Both the position numbers and the translations under genes were made by a program. The notes under the pieces were generated by a model. It had not been told where the DNA came from and searched no databases. It worked only from the letters and a program-made list of their open reading frames with translations. A stretch of DNA of 29,528 nt from Candidatus Hadersleviella danica (GTDB taxonomy: Bacteria > Chloroflexota > Anaerolineae > Promineifilales > Promineifilaceae), in the NCBI GenBank assembly GCA_016711405.1, contig JADJSZ010000051.1:1-29528 (forward strand), written 5' to 3'. Positions 15,488-24,300 of this stretch are shown here, piece after piece; the first letter of the stretch is position 1, and each line of letters opens with the position of its first letter.

Positions 15488-16183
15488 CTACTTTATCGCC
15501 CTAAACAGCGTGGTCATCCTCGCCCATGCATCGGCCGCCGCTGTGGCATCGTAAATGGGGCGGGTGTCGTTGAAGAAGGCGTGATGGGCGTTGGGGTAGA
15601 CAATCGTCTCGTGCTTTACCCCTGCGTTATCCATTTGCGCCGCCCGTGCCTCGGCCACGGCCGGGGAAACCCCTTGGTCGAGTTCGCCAAAAATGGCCAG
15701 CACGGGGATGTTGATTTGGGCGACTTGCTCGTCGCTCATTTCGGGGCCGCCGCCATAGAAAGGCACGGCCGCGCCCAAGCCGCTCAACCGCGCCGCGCCG
15801 TGCCATGTCAGGCCGCCGCCCATGCAAAAGCCCGTTAGCCCCACCGTTTCGGTGCTGGTAGCGGGCTGAGCCAAGACGGCATCCACGGCCGCCTGAATCA
15901 CATTCAGCGCCCCTTGCCAATGCTCGCGCACACTCATGGCCAACTTGCGGGCTTCGTCTGGCTCGCTGGCCACTTCGCCATAATACAAATCGGGGGCAAT
16001 GGCCACAAAGCCAGCGCGGGCAAACCGCTCGGCAATGCTTTTGATGTGGCCATCCAGCCCCCACCATTCTTGAATGACGACCACGCCGGGATAACGGCCG
16101 TCGCCTTGCGGCCGTGCCAAATAGCCGCCTGTGGTGCGGCCGTCGGCCGTCAAATCTACCATTTCAGTGATAATTTCGTGCAT
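15488..16183 (-). CDS. dienelactone hydrolase family protein
   Basis: 231 residues of alpha/beta hydrolase fold. The catalytic triad can be placed at Cys120 (GFCMGG), Asp169 (GELDQGV) and His200 or His201 (NAHHAFFND). These nearly coincide with Cys123-Asp171-His202 of the classical carboxymethylenebutenolidase. The accessory Glu of the QEWWGLD motif (Glu39) is also present. The family opens dienelactone rings in aromatic degradation, but most genomic members have uncertain substrates. AAGGAG precedes the ATG. It converges on the ABC ATPase gene, with an inverted heptamer hairpin between. The frame is intact. Confidence 0.92.
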   Translation of the reverse strand: MHEIITEMVDLTADGRTTGGYLARPQGDGRYPGVVVIQEWWGLDGHIKSIAERFARAGFVAIAPDLYYGEVASEPDEARKLAMSVREHWQGALNVIQAAVDAVLAQPATSTETVGLTGFCMGGGLTWHGAARLSGLGAAVPFYGGGPEMSDEQVAQINIPVLAIFGELDQGVSPAVAEARAAQMDNAGVKHETIVYPNAHHAFFNDTRPIYDATAAADAWARMTTLFRAIK

Positions 16184-16230
16184 GGGAAACTCCTTGGGGG
16201 AAAGAGAAGAGAGAAAAGAGAAGAGAGGGG

Positions 16231-16290
16231 TGTATAGGTGTACTGGTATAGGGGTTTATTTTAATACACCTCTACACCAATAGACTCATA
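16231..16290. repeat. octamer tract (TGTATAGG type) with inverted counterpart
   Basis: TGTATAGG-TGTACTGG-TATAGGGG (16231-16254) faces TACACCTC-TACACCAA on the other side of an AT-rich loop. It belongs to the same family as the tracts at 24301-24390 and 25501-25561. A purine-rich AAGAGAGA stretch precedes it. Confidence 0.65.
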
Positions 16291-16296
16291 AACCAC

Positions 16297-17225
16297 TCAA
16301 AAGCTCCCAATGGCTTCAATCAGCGTTTCGGGGGCTTCCCAGTTTAACATGTGGCCGCGCTCGGGAACCCAGATGTTACGGCCGTTGGGGATTTCCCGCC
16401 CCATTGTTTCGGAGTGCCAGCGGGGGGTGGTGCTGTCTTTTTCGCCACAAATCACTATGGTGGGCAGGCTGATTTCGTGTAAGCGGCCGTAAAGCTCGTT
16501 TCCGCCAAGCGGCGCAAGAGCGGGAGGAGTTGTTGGTGGTCTTGCGCCTGAAACTCATCCAAAAAGACCTGAATGGCGGCCGAAGATGGCTCCTTGCCAT
16601 AAATCGAAGCACCAAAAGGGTAGCCCAGCAATTCGGTGGTGCAAACCCATGTCATAATGCCCGCTTGGATGAGGGGGATTTGGGCTTTGTTTTGGGGCGC
16701 ATCCTTCACCGCATCGCCAGCTAAGCTGGCAAAAAGGACGAGACCGCGCAGGCGTGCGGCCGTTTCGGGGTGGGTGAGCAGGGTGGCAATGGCCAGATAG
16801 CCACCCGTGGAGTGGCCAACCAAAATCCCATCCTGCACATCATAATGCTCCAGAACCGCTTTGTAATCCCCCGCCACAACTTCGGGTTCAATCCCGTCGC
16901 GCCCAATGGTGGATTGGCCGTGGCCGCGCCAATCGAACATGATCACGCGATACCCCTTGCCCACCAGTAGTTCCGACACCACATTCCACTCTTTGAGCGA
17001 CACCCCATACCCATGCGCCAGCACAATGGTTGGCCCTTTGCCCGCTACCACTGTGCGGATACGGGTTCCGTCGGGGCGGTCAATAAACGCCGTTTGCCCC
17101 ACAGGGTCTTGGGAAAGCCGCGCATACGCATAGCGGTTGGGGTTCCGCTTAATTTTAGCCACATTCAACTGGGCAAGGGCGTAAATACCCCCGACCACGG
17201 CACCAAGCCACCATAATTTTCGCAT
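16297..17225 (-). CDS. alpha/beta hydrolase with N-terminal membrane anchor, one frameshift
   Basis: About 309 residues after repair. The ATG at 17225 has a perfect GGAGG. Residues 1-20 (MRKLWWLGAVVGGIYALAQL) form a signal anchor. The oxyanion motif VLAHGYGVSLKEW, the strand FDWRGHGQST, the nucleophile elbow VGHSTGGYL (Ser), the acid GEKDSTTP and the base ERGHMLNW identify a lipase/esterase-like hydrolase. The last two motifs lie in another frame, after a break near 16499-16501 (TTT on the plus strand). The reconstructed frame ends at a TGA at 16297. The fold is certain; the substrate is unknown. An extended -10 box lies upstream at 17266-17274. Confidence 0.88.
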
Positions 17226-17265
17226 ATTGCCTCCGAGGGGAGAGTAAGGGAGTAAGAGATGGGGC

Positions 17266-17274
17266 ATTATAGCA
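17266..17274 (-). promoter_or_regulatory. extended -10 element of the hydrolase gene
   Basis: TGCTATAAT on the minus strand, 40 bases before the ATG at 17225. The leader it would produce contains the GGAGG ribosome-binding site. No clear -35 is seen; the upstream DNA is a CTCCTC-type repeat (17281-17335). Confidence 0.5.
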
Positions 17275-17355
17275 GATGATGGAGATGGGGAGCGGAGGGG
17301 GAGGAGGAGCAGGGGCAGGGGAGCAGAGGAGAAGACAGAATGACAAACCTAACCA

Positions 17356-18351
17356 CTAACCCCTTTTCCGGACGCGCAAGATGGCTATTTTGGTGCTGTG
17401 GTTAAATGGGGTGGGGTCGGTGATGGGTGCGGTGTGGCGGGTATGGGGGTAGCCCGTGCAATCTTCGGGCACGGGGATGTGCCCTTCGAGGGTGAGGTAG
17501 CCATCGGCGCAGAGGGCTTGGAGCGCGGCCGTATACGCCTCGCCGCTCACAAACAAGGCGTTGTTGATGGCCACAATGCGGCCGTTATCGCGCACCAACG
17601 GCCGAATCTTGTTGATAAGCCGCCCCACATTGCTGGCCAAATCCACAGTGCCGTGGCTGGTGGTGGCAAAAAAGGGCGGGTCGAGCAGAACACAATCAAA
17701 CTGTTCCCCTGTGCGGTTGAGTTTGGTGAGGGCGGGCCAAAAATCGGCCGCTACAAACTCTGCTTTGCGAATGGGGAAGCCATTGAGCGTGTACGATGTT
17801 TTGGCGACGTTGAGAAATTGCTTGTTCAGGTCGAGTTGAATGACCTGTGTGGCTCCCCCTGCCACGGCCGCTACCCCCAAACTGCCCGTGTAAGCAAACG
17901 TGTTCAGCACCCGCAAACCCGCCATTTCGTCTATCAGCCAGCGGCGCAACAGGCGCGTATCCAAGTAAAAACTGGCATCGCGGTTCATCTGCAACTCGAG
18001 GGCGTAGCGGATGCCGTGTTCGCGCACCCAACGGCCGCTGGCCGCCCCGTGGGTGAGCAGGCCGCGCTTGGCCTCGGCCGTGGCTCCGTGGCGGTGCTTC
18101 ACCAGCACCGCCTCCAGCCAAGGCCACTGCGCCAGCCAGTGGCTCTGCACGGCCGCCAGCAACGCTTCCCCCGCCTCGGGTGGGTCGGCGTAGTTGTGCA
18201 GGAGCAGGGTGCGGCCGTATAAATCAATGACCAGTTCGGGGCAACCCTCGGCAAAGCCATTGAAAAGGCGCACGGCCGTTTCGTGCCGCTCATCCAAGAG
18301 GAGAGCGCGGGCAGAAACGGCCGTGTTTATGATATTCAATAAGTTAGGCAT
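17356..18351 (-). CDS. class I SAM-dependent methyltransferase, RlmI/RlmK-like
   Basis: 331 residues. The N-terminal third (ERHETAVRLFNGFAEGCPELVIDLYGRTLLLHNYAD) matches the region before the catalytic domain in 23S rRNA (cytosine-C5)-methyltransferase-like proteins. The catalytic domain has FYLDTRLLRRWL, motif I VLNTFAYTGSLGVAAVAGGA, the acidic end of strand 2 IQLDLNKQFL, and motif IV DCVLLDPPFF. This fits the Methyltrans_SAM family of RlmI-type RNA methyltransferases. A full PUA domain is not evident. The likely job is rRNA base methylation, although members of this branch are often uncharacterised. The frame is intact and the gene follows the UDP-glucose dehydrogenase gene on the same strand. 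Confidence 0.85.
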   Translation of the reverse strand: MPNLLNIINTAVSARALLLDERHETAVRLFNGFAEGCPELVIDLYGRTLLLHNYADPPEAGEALLAAVQSHWLAQWPWLEAVLVKHRHGATAEAKRGLLTHGAASGRWVREHGIRYALELQMNRDASFYLDTRLLRRWLIDEMAGLRVLNTFAYTGSLGVAAVAGGATQVIQLDLNKQFLNVAKTSYTLNGFPIRKAEFVAADFWPALTKLNRTGEQFDCVLLDPPFFATTSHGTVDLASNVGRLINKIRPLVRDNGRIVAINNALFVSGEAYTAALQALCADGYLTLEGHIPVPEDCTGYPHTRHTAPITDPTPFNHSTKIAILRVRKRG

Positions 18352-18361
18352 GGCTTGGTGA

Positions 18362-18401
18362 GGACGTGTCGTGGCGCAAACTATTGCGCCACGGCATGTC
18401 C
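18362..18401. terminator. 18-bp hairpin between ugd-like gene and methyltransferase gene
   Basis: Imperfect inverted repeat with 16 of 18 pairs (GGACGTGTCGTGGCGCAA and its near complement) around a 4-base ACTA loop. It begins three bases after the stop of the UDP-glucose dehydrogenase gene and may terminate it. It also lies 10 bases upstream of the methyltransferase ATG, so it could be a dispersed palindromic repeat. Confidence 0.5.
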
Positions 18402-18403
18402 CA

Positions 18404-19792
18404 CTAGACCGCCTCCCCTTTCATCAAAGTTCCCCCCACTGGCAGATAATCATACCCCTTGGCCACCAACGCCTCGTAGTCTGGAATCATCCGTCGCGCA
18501 TCCATAACCAAATAAGGGGCGGGCACGGTTTGCATAATCGTGCGCGAGAGGCCGCGAAACTCTTCCCAATCGGTGGAAATATAGACGGCATCGCTCCCCG
18601 CCAACGCCTCGGCCGGGGATTCGTGGTAGCTGATGCGCTCGAAGAGGGAGTTTTTGTCGGGGTGGAACCAATGGCTTTGGGCCACATCCATCGCCAGTGG
18701 GTCGTAGGCGCGAATGTGGGCCACGCCACGGCCGAGCAAGCTCTCGACAGCTTTTAAGGCGGCCGAATCGCGCATGTCATTGGTGCGTTTCTTAAAGGCC
18801 AGTCCCAAAATGGTAATGGTCTTGTTGTTAAAGCTAAAGCCTGCCTCATGCACGGCACGGTCAAAAATGTATTGCTTTTGGTATTCGTTAATCCCGTATA
18901 CCGCTTGGAGCAAATCGGTGGGTTGGCCAGCCCGCTTAAATTGGTAGATAAGCGACTGAATGTCTTTGCCAAAACAGCTTCCGCCCGCGCCGTTGCTGAC
19001 ATAGGAACCCCATTTGCTGATGCGGGAATCGGCCGTGACCCCCACTTTCAAGTCTTCCATGAGAATGTTGGGGAATGTTTCGGCCAGCCGTGCCCCCACC
19101 CCATTCCAATAGGAGATGTAGGTCAGCAGGAGGGAGTTGGCCATGTATTTGATGGCCTCGGCCGTTTCGGGGGTCGTCTCCACATAGGCAATGCGCACAT
19201 GGTTGACAAATTGGGAGTAGACCCGGCGCAAAAGTTGGAAATCTTCGGCGTTATCCGCTCCCACCACGACGCGGTCAGGATGGCGCGAGCCTTCGATGGC
19301 ACTCCCTTGCGCCAAAAACTCGGGGTTGGAGGCCACCCCAAAGTTTTCCACGCCATGCTCGTTGAGGATGCTCTCCATGAGCCGCGCCGTGCCGATGGGC
19401 ACTGTGCTTTTGTTGACGATGACGACGCGGCTTTTCTCTTGCCGCTTGGCCAGCAGTTCGCCAAGGGTGTGCGCGGCCGTGGTCACATAGCTCAAATCGG
19501 TCGAGCCATCCCGCTGGGGCGGGGTATTCAGGCACATGAAGACGACATCCACCCCTTCAATGACCTCGGCCAAGTTGGTGGTGAAGGAGAGGTAACGGCC
19601 GCTGGTTTTGCTCATGGCCGAAACCAGCCCCGGCTCGTTCACATACCGCTCAATCGCCTCCCGCTCGCCCGAGCGGTACGCTTCAATGCGCTTTTCATCA
19701 ATGTCATAAGCGATGACTTCGTGTCCATATTCGGAACAAACGGCCGCGTGGGGCAACCCCACAAAGCCTGTTCCAACGACAATAATTTTCAT
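18404..19792 (-). CDS. ugd: UDP-glucose 6-dehydrogenase family protein
   Basis: 462 residues, complete and intact. It should oxidise UDP-glucose twice with NAD+ to UDP-glucuronate, a precursor of envelope polysaccharides. The N-terminal Rossmann motif is VVGTGFVGLPHA (GxGxxG at 7-12). The central domain has Lys215 and Asn219 (AIKYMANSLLLTYISYWN) and the catalytic Cys273 in GAGGSCFGKD. The C-terminal nucleotide-binding domain has ILGLAFKKRTNDMRDSAAL. The sequence CLNTPPQRDGSTDLSYV is typical of the UDP-glucose rather than the ManNAc branch. AAGGAGA precedes the ATG. The exact nucleotide sugar cannot be fixed from sequence alone. Nearby envelope genes (FAD oxidoreductase, flippase) agree with a glycan role. 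Confidence 0.92.
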   Translation of the reverse strand: MKIIVVGTGFVGLPHAAVCSEYGHEVIAYDIDEKRIEAYRSGEREAIERYVNEPGLVSAMSKTSGRYLSFTTNLAEVIEGVDVVFMCLNTPPQRDGSTDLSYVTTAAHTLGELLAKRQEKSRVVIVNKSTVPIGTARLMESILNEHGVENFGVASNPEFLAQGSAIEGSRHPDRVVVGADNAEDFQLLRRVYSQFVNHVRIAYVETTPETAEAIKYMANSLLLTYISYWNGVGARLAETFPNILMEDLKVGVTADSRISKWGSYVSNGAGGSCFGKDIQSLIYQFKRAGQPTDLLQAVYGINEYQKQYIFDRAVHEAGFSFNNKTITILGLAFKKRTNDMRDSAALKAVESLLGRGVAHIRAYDPLAMDVAQSHWFHPDKNSLFERISYHESPAEALAGSDAVYISTDWEEFRGLSRTIMQTVPAPYLVMDARRMIPDYEALVAKGYDYLPVGGTLMKGEAV

Positions 19793-19816
19793 GTTGGGAA
19801 ATCTCCTTTTTAGCTG

Positions 19817-19848
19817 GTCAGTCTGTCAGCTCGTCAGCCTGTCAGCTT
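19817..19848. repeat. octamer tract (4 x GTCAGYCT type)
   Basis: GTCAGTCT-GTCAGCTC-GTCAGCCT-GTCAGCTT, just upstream of the ribosome-binding site of the UDP-glucose dehydrogenase gene. It belongs to the same octamer family as the tracts inside menD and at 27948-27987. Confidence 0.85.
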
Positions 19849-19912
19849 TGGTTGTTGGTAAATGTTAGGTTGAGTTTTACACGCCTTAGCTTGCTTTTGG
19901 CGTAACGGCTGT

Positions 19913-20318
19913 TTAAAGAGGTTCAATCATTCGCACTGACTGAGGGCGGGGCATTGAAAGGCGTTTATCGGCCCGCCCCCACGCCTAATTTTTCGCCGCC
20001 AGTAAAAACTATCGTAAGCGGATGCTCGTTGCAGGCGGTGCGACCATGTCCATGCTCTCATTGCCAATTGCTCATCGGGTTCAATTAGTTGAATCCCAAG
20101 CTGAAAAGCAAAACGCATACTTCTTTGGCTATCTTCCCAACTCAATTGCTTGAAATGAGCCATTTTCGTAAATGTCGAAGCAACTTCATACAGCCATAAT
20201 GTTGGTGCACATAGTTGCTGACCCGCCTCTTTCCATTGAGTCATTAAATCGGTATATCGTTGTTGTTCCTCGCTGGGCATGGTGGCTCGAATCGTGAAAC
20301 TGGTATCCAAAAAGTCAT
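19913..20318 (-). CDS. PIN-domain (VapC-type) toxin, frameshifted
   Basis: About 135 residues after repair. The start at 20318 follows GAGAGGAGC. One extra T in the run at 20309-20313 gives MTFLDTSFTIRA, which contains the first catalytic Asp. The middle (CAPTLWLYEVASTFTKMAHF) carries the conserved Glu, and ASAYDSFY carries the later Asp; all are typical of PIN RNases. Beyond AYDSFY the frame breaks near 19985-20005. The likely end is ADKRLSMPRPQSVRMIEPL, with a TAA at 19913. The family cleaves RNA, usually tRNA or rRNA, when freed from its antitoxin. The gene pairs with a small upstream frame at 20339-20526. Neither contains CGGCCG, unlike the surrounding genes. Confidence 0.7.
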
Positions 20319-20338
20319 GTCGCTCCTCTCGCAAAGTT

Positions 20339-20526
20339 TCATTTCCTCCCCACAGGCAAGGCACTCCTCCCCGGCAGTTCCCCGGCGGTTTTCGGCCACC
20401 ATGTTCCCACGGGGTTCGCTTCGTTTTCTTGGATGCGCTCATAGTCACGCTGACGATAACGGCGGGCCCGCTAAAACGTGCCAGATGATGTCCAGCTTGG
20501 TCAACGGTTAGTTGTAATTCTTTCAT
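20339..20526 (-). CDS. putative antitoxin partner of the PIN toxin, frameshifted
   Basis: The ATG at 20526 follows GGAGGT. The first frame reads MKELQLTVDQAGHHLARFSGPAVIV. One missing base near 20452 would continue it as RDYERIQENEANPVGTWWPKTAGELP and end at a TGA (20339-20341), 20 bases before the toxin start. The product of about 62 residues has the size and position of a type II antitoxin. The 'SGPAVIV..DYERI' pattern loosely recalls Phd-like antitoxins, but I do not recognise the family. A possible -10 (TATACT, 20568-20563 on the minus strand) lies upstream. Confidence 0.45.
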
Positions 20527-20594
20527 TTCAATTTACCTCCACCAACCGATTTTCATGGCCATAGTATACGCCGAAAACCCGACTCCTTACCGCC

Positions 20595-20622
20595 TTTCAC
20601 TTCTCACTTTTTATTTTTCACC
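20595..20622. repeat. heptamer tract (4 x TTTCACT type)
   Basis: TTTCACT-TCTCACT-TTTTATT-TTTCACC. The stop codon (20611-20613) and last residues of the FAD oxidoreductase gene lie within it. Confidence 0.7.
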
Positions 20623-21961
20623 CCGCCCATCCCCCCGCTCTTTCCCCATCAACTTGCCCACCTCCCGCCCCATGCGCACGGCAAAATTGGTACCCCTATC
20701 CCACGGGTACACTTGGCTCATGCTGGCGCAATACAGCCCTTGCAAGGGCGTTTGCAAATCGGGGATGGCTTGGGAATGGTTGACAAACGGCACGGGCTGG
20801 GCGTAGCTGGTGCGGAACAGCCATGTTTTGCGCACCCAATCCCTGTTGAAGTTGGGATTGAATTTAATCAGTTTGGAGAGGAATAGCTCTTCGATTTCCG
20901 CTTGGCTCATCTGGAAATAGGCGTGGTCGGCCGGGACATAATCGCCCAAGTAGAGCAGGTGGTCGCCCCCGTAAAATTTCTTATCCACAAAGTTGGTGTG
21001 TTCCACCAAGGCCAAAAAGGGGATTTCGTTCTCCTCTTTGTTGGGCGATTGGGCGGGCAAGTTCAGCCAATAGGTGTTTTTCATCAGCGGCCAGCGCAGG
21101 GCGACGACGAGGACGAGGGCGCCGATGCTCTTGAGGTTGGCCAGTTGTTGGGCGTATTCGGCCGCATCCCGCGCCAACTGCGGCGCAATTTTTAAGGTGA
21201 GTTGGGGGGAGGTGGTCAGCAGGCATTGGTCGAAGGGGCCTTGTTCCCCCTCGGCCGTGGTTACAAACCAACGGCCGCCCACCTGCTCCACCTTGGCCAC
21301 AGGCGTGTTGTAGACGATTTTCGCCCCGCGCCGCTCGACAGTGCTGGCCAACCGCTCCACAAAGGTGTTAAACCCACCCTCGAAATAACCCAGCCGAAAG
21401 GTGCGGGCGTGGAGCCGCGCCCACATCCACGACATGGGCACTTGGTCGTAGTAATGGCCAAATTTGTTAATCAGGGCGGGCTTCCATGTGGATTCGTAGA
21501 TTTTGGTGCCGTACCAGCGGCGCATCCACTCATCGGCCGTGCGCTTTTCGAGGGTGCGCCACGGCCGTGTAAAGCGCAAAAACGCCCCCCACCATCCCAA
21601 AACGCATCACATTCCAAAAGTTAAAGGCGGGGAATTTGAACCACGCCCCCACCGAATCGAACGGCACAATTTGACCTTCGTAATAAACCGAGGTGATGGG
21701 GCGCGGAAAAAACAGTTGCTCTTTAAGCCCCAACTCATTCACAAGGGTGATGATGTCTTTATCGGATTGGAACAGGTGGTGGTAAAAATGCTCGAGTGAC
21801 CACTCCCATTTGTCGTCGCGGAAGCCGCCAGCTACCCCGCCAGCCGCGCCGCTGGCCTCAAAAATGGTCACATCATGGCCGACCTCGGCCAAATCATAAG
21901 CGGCCGAAAGGCCTGTCATGCCTGCGCCAACAATGGCGATGCGTTTGCGGGGATTTATCAT
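20611..21961 (-). CDS. FAD-dependent oxidoreductase (protoporphyrinogen oxidase/amine oxidase-like), one frameshift
   Basis: About 450 residues. The N-terminus RIAIVGAGMTGLSAAYDLAEVGHDVTIFEASGAAGG is the dinucleotide-binding motif of the flavin amine oxidase group. The C-terminal FAD motif is GLYCASMSQVYPWDRGTNFAVRMGREVG. The frame breaks in the G6/C6 run at 21585-21590; with one base fewer it reads VMRFGMVGAFLRFTRPWRTLEKRTADEW. The substrate is unknown. Relatives in polysaccharide clusters resemble UDP-galactopyranose mutase and phytoene desaturase, and the position next to a flippase-like gene suggests an envelope role (inference). The stop lies in a heptamer tract. Confidence 0.85.
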
Positions 21962-21983
21962 GGGAGTGATGAGTGGTTTGTGT

Positions 21984-22041
21984 GTAGGGGCAACCCTTGT
22001 GGTTGCCTAGTTTTTAGGGCAACCACAAGGGTTGCCCCTAC
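21984..22041. repeat. perfect 24-bp palindromic repeat
   Basis: Two exactly complementary 24-base arms (21984-22007 and 22018-22041) flank a 10-base loop rich in T. The arms begin GTAGGGGCAACC and end GGTTGCCCCTAC. Palindromes starting GTAGGGGC are, as I recall, dispersed in many cyanobacterial and Chloroflexota genomes. Its right end touches the stop codon (22041-22043) of the flippase-like gene, so it could also end that transcript. Confidence 0.8.
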
Positions 22042-23043
22042 TATTTGTCTTGTATTTCTACCGCACGGCCGAAATCCGACCAACCCAGCCCCTCGCGGAG
22101 CATGTAATACGCCCCCAGCAGGGTGATGGGCAACCAGAGGGCGGCGTGCAAAACGAGGGTGTAAGCGGTGGCCACGGGACGCGCCACCCCATACAGGGCG
22201 AGCACTTCAATGCCCGGTGTATCGAATGTGCCCACGTAGCCGGGGGCGGAGGGCAAAGTAGTGGCTAAGTTTACCACGCCATTCATCAACATGAGGGCGA
22301 AAAAGGTCACCTCGGCCGTGCCAAAATCGAAGGCGTGCATCACAAACCAATACTTCACCGTCTCCAACAGCCAAATCAGCACCGAGGTGAAGAAAATCAT
22401 GAGCACGTTGCGGAAACTGCGCAGGCTGACGAGACCCGTCAGGAAACGGCCGATGAAATCGCGCACGGCCGTGCCCACCTTCTCGGGCAACAGCCGTGTC
22501 GCCAGCCAATCCACCACCCGCTCCATCTGGGCGGGAAAAGCGGCCAAGGCGAAGAAAGATTATCATGGCCCCGAAAAAGGCCAAACTGGCCATCACCACA
22601 AGGGCACGGTAGTTATCGGGCAGGGGGAAAAAGGGCAGGGCAATGAAGACAAACATCAGCATGACCAAGCCATCAAAGACCCGCTCGACGATGACCGTGG
22701 CCAAACTGGCACTGACCGACACCCCCTCCCGCCGCCGCAACACATACGCCCGCAACAGCTCGCCCGCCCGAAAAGGGTAGATGTTGTTGCCCATGTAGCC
22801 GATGACGACCACGGGAAACAGGCGCGAGACGGGAATGTGCTTGAGCGGCCTCAGCATGTAATCCCAACGCCACGTCCGCACCCACACCCCCACAAAATAG
22901 ACGGCCACACTGGGAATCAGCCACCAATAGTTGGCCGAACGCATGTCCGCCCACACCTCGGCCAACTTGAGACCCCGCAGAGCCACCCACAAAAAAAGGG
23001 CACTGATGGCAATGCCCAGAATTAACTTCCAGTAACGTTTCAT
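22041..23043 (-). CDS. flippase-like integral membrane protein (LPG synthase TM/UPF0104), one frameshift
   Basis: About 334 residues from the ATG at 23043. There are seven or eight hydrophobic helices. The family pattern is clear: LALRGLKL-like opening (VALRGLKLAEVW), VWVRTWRWDYML, GYMGNNIYPFRAGELLRAYVLRRREGVSVSASLATVIVERVFDG, and later LPSAPGYVGTFD. These are the marks of the lysylphosphatidylglycerol synthase transmembrane / AglD-YbhN family, which moves or decorates lipids. The frame breaks at AAA 22555-22557, where one more base gives IIFFALAAFPAQMERVVDW. A heptamer tract runs up to the start with no Shine-Dalgarno. The frame is also open through that tract to 23112, but that N-terminus is implausible. 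Confidence 0.87.
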
Positions 23044-23049
23044 AATCAA

Positions 23050-23122
23050 GGAACAATGAACAAGGAACAATGAACAAGCCAGAGCGTCTGAGCCAATTTG
23101 CTCATTGCTCATTGTTCATTGA
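23050..23122. repeat. inverted heptamer tracts at the start of the flippase gene and end of alr
   Basis: Left: GGAACAA-TGAACAA twice (23050-23077). Right: TTGCTCA-TTGCTCA-TTGTTCA (23098-23118), in the opposite sense. They fill the gap between alr and the flippase gene and can pair. The right tract encodes the last residues of Alr. Confidence 0.8.
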
Positions 23123-24280
23123 TGGCTGGGATTTTAGCACATAGACCCTTGGCACGCGGGTGTTGATGTTGGTCAGGATTTCGTAGGGGATGGTGTTGGC
23201 CCACTCGGCCAACTCTTCAAAGGTGATGGTTTCTGCGCCCGATTGACCAACGAGGATGACTTCGTCGCCGTTGTAGGCACTCTCCCAACCGATGTTGACC
23301 ATGAGTTGATCCATGCAGATGCGGCCGATGACAGGATAGCGTCGGCCGTGAATCAGCACCTGCGCCTTGTTGGACAGGGCGCGAAAATAGCCATCCCCAT
23401 ACCCTACGGGCACTGTCACCACCCGCACCATCTCCGCGCTCTGCCATGTGGAGCCGTAACTGACAGGATGGCCCGGCTGAACTACCTTAAAATAAACCAC
23501 CCGCGACTTCCAACTCAGCGCAGGGCGCACAGCCACGGTGCGCTCCGCCTCGGCCGAGGGGTAGACCCCGTAGAGCAAAATCCCCGGCCGCACCATGTCC
23601 AAATGTGCCTGCGGCAGTTGCAAAATGCCGCCCGAGTTGGCGATGTGGCGCAGGCGGGGCGGCTCTAATTCGCGCTCGTCATAAAAGCGCAAGGCGGTCA
23701 TAAATCGGTCTAATTGCAGTTCGGCGTGGCTCAAATCAGCCGCATCCGCGTTGGCAAAATGGGAGTAGACCCCTTCGATGTCGCTGTGCTGACAAGCCAC
23801 GGCCGCCTCAAACAACTCGTGGGCATTATAGTAATGCACTCCAATGCGCTCCATGCCCGTATCTATTTTCAGGTGGACTTTGGCGCGGAGGTGGAGTTGG
23901 GCGGCGGCCGTTTCAATCTGCCCCAATTTTTCCACGGAGGAGGCGGTGAGCGTTAAATCGTTTTGCAAAAAGAGGGGGATTTGGTTATCCAAAATGCCGC
24001 CCATCACCAAAATGGGGGTGCGAATGCCCGCTTGGCGCAAGAGCAATCCTTCCTCGAGGTAGGCCACCCCAAAATAGGGCACGCCAATGCTCTCGAGGTG
24101 CTGGGCAATGGCCAACAGGCCGTGCCCATACGCATTCGCCTTGAGGATGGGCATGACCAAGGCACGGCCGACGTGCGCTTGGATGGCCTGATAGTTGGCC
24201 GTCAGTTGGCCGAGGTTGATTTCGACATGGGTCGGCCGGGTCATGTCGGCCGTGAGGCTGATGGTGGGTTGGTTTATCAT
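23102..24280 (-). CDS. alr: alanine racemase
   Basis: 392 residues, full length and intact. The PLP-dependent enzyme makes D-alanine for peptidoglycan. The PLP Lys is Lys47 in MPILKANAYGHG. The C-terminal domain has the second catalytic base in VPVGYGDGYFRALS, along with VIGRICMDQLMVNIG and GDEVILVGQ, all family-typical. HLKIDTGMERIG and HIANSGGILQ belong to the barrel. The start could be 24280 (MINQPT) or 24244 (MTRPTHVEINLGQL), since homologous proteins usually begin close to 'VEINL'. The final SMNNEQ and stop are encoded by a heptamer tract. Confidence 0.96.
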   Translation of the reverse strand: MINQPTISLTADMTRPTHVEINLGQLTANYQAIQAHVGRALVMPILKANAYGHGLLAIAQHLESIGVPYFGVAYLEEGLLLRQAGIRTPILVMGGILDNQIPLFLQNDLTLTASSVEKLGQIETAAAQLHLRAKVHLKIDTGMERIGVHYYNAHELFEAAVACQHSDIEGVYSHFANADAADLSHAELQLDRFMTALRFYDERELEPPRLRHIANSGGILQLPQAHLDMVRPGILLYGVYPSAEAERTVAVRPALSWKSRVVYFKVVQPGHPVSYGSTWQSAEMVRVVTVPVGYGDGYFRALSNKAQVLIHGRRYPVIGRICMDQLMVNIGWESAYNGDEVILVGQSGAETITFEELAEWANTIPYEILTNINTRVPRVYVLKSQPSMNNEQ

Positions 24281-24300
24281 CGTTAATCGTTATTCGTTAC

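Noticed and set aside
16885..16899. CGGGTTCAATCCCG resembles a tRNA T-arm
   Set aside because: It lies inside the alpha/beta hydrolase coding sequence (encoding DGIEPE on the minus strand), and no anticodon arm, D-arm or acceptor stem surrounds it.
19927..20526. A continuous 199-residue frame that would fuse the antitoxin and PIN toxin
   Set aside because: The middle (KKTKRTPWEHGGRKPPGNCRGG) is not protein-like, and separate ribosome-binding sites exist for both genes. The fusion arises from single-base indels.
22207..23112. A flippase start at 23112 through the heptamer tract (MSNEQIGSDALACS...)
   Set aside because: That N-terminus is repeat-derived and includes an odd extra hydrophobic patch. 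The family normally starts near MKRYWK.
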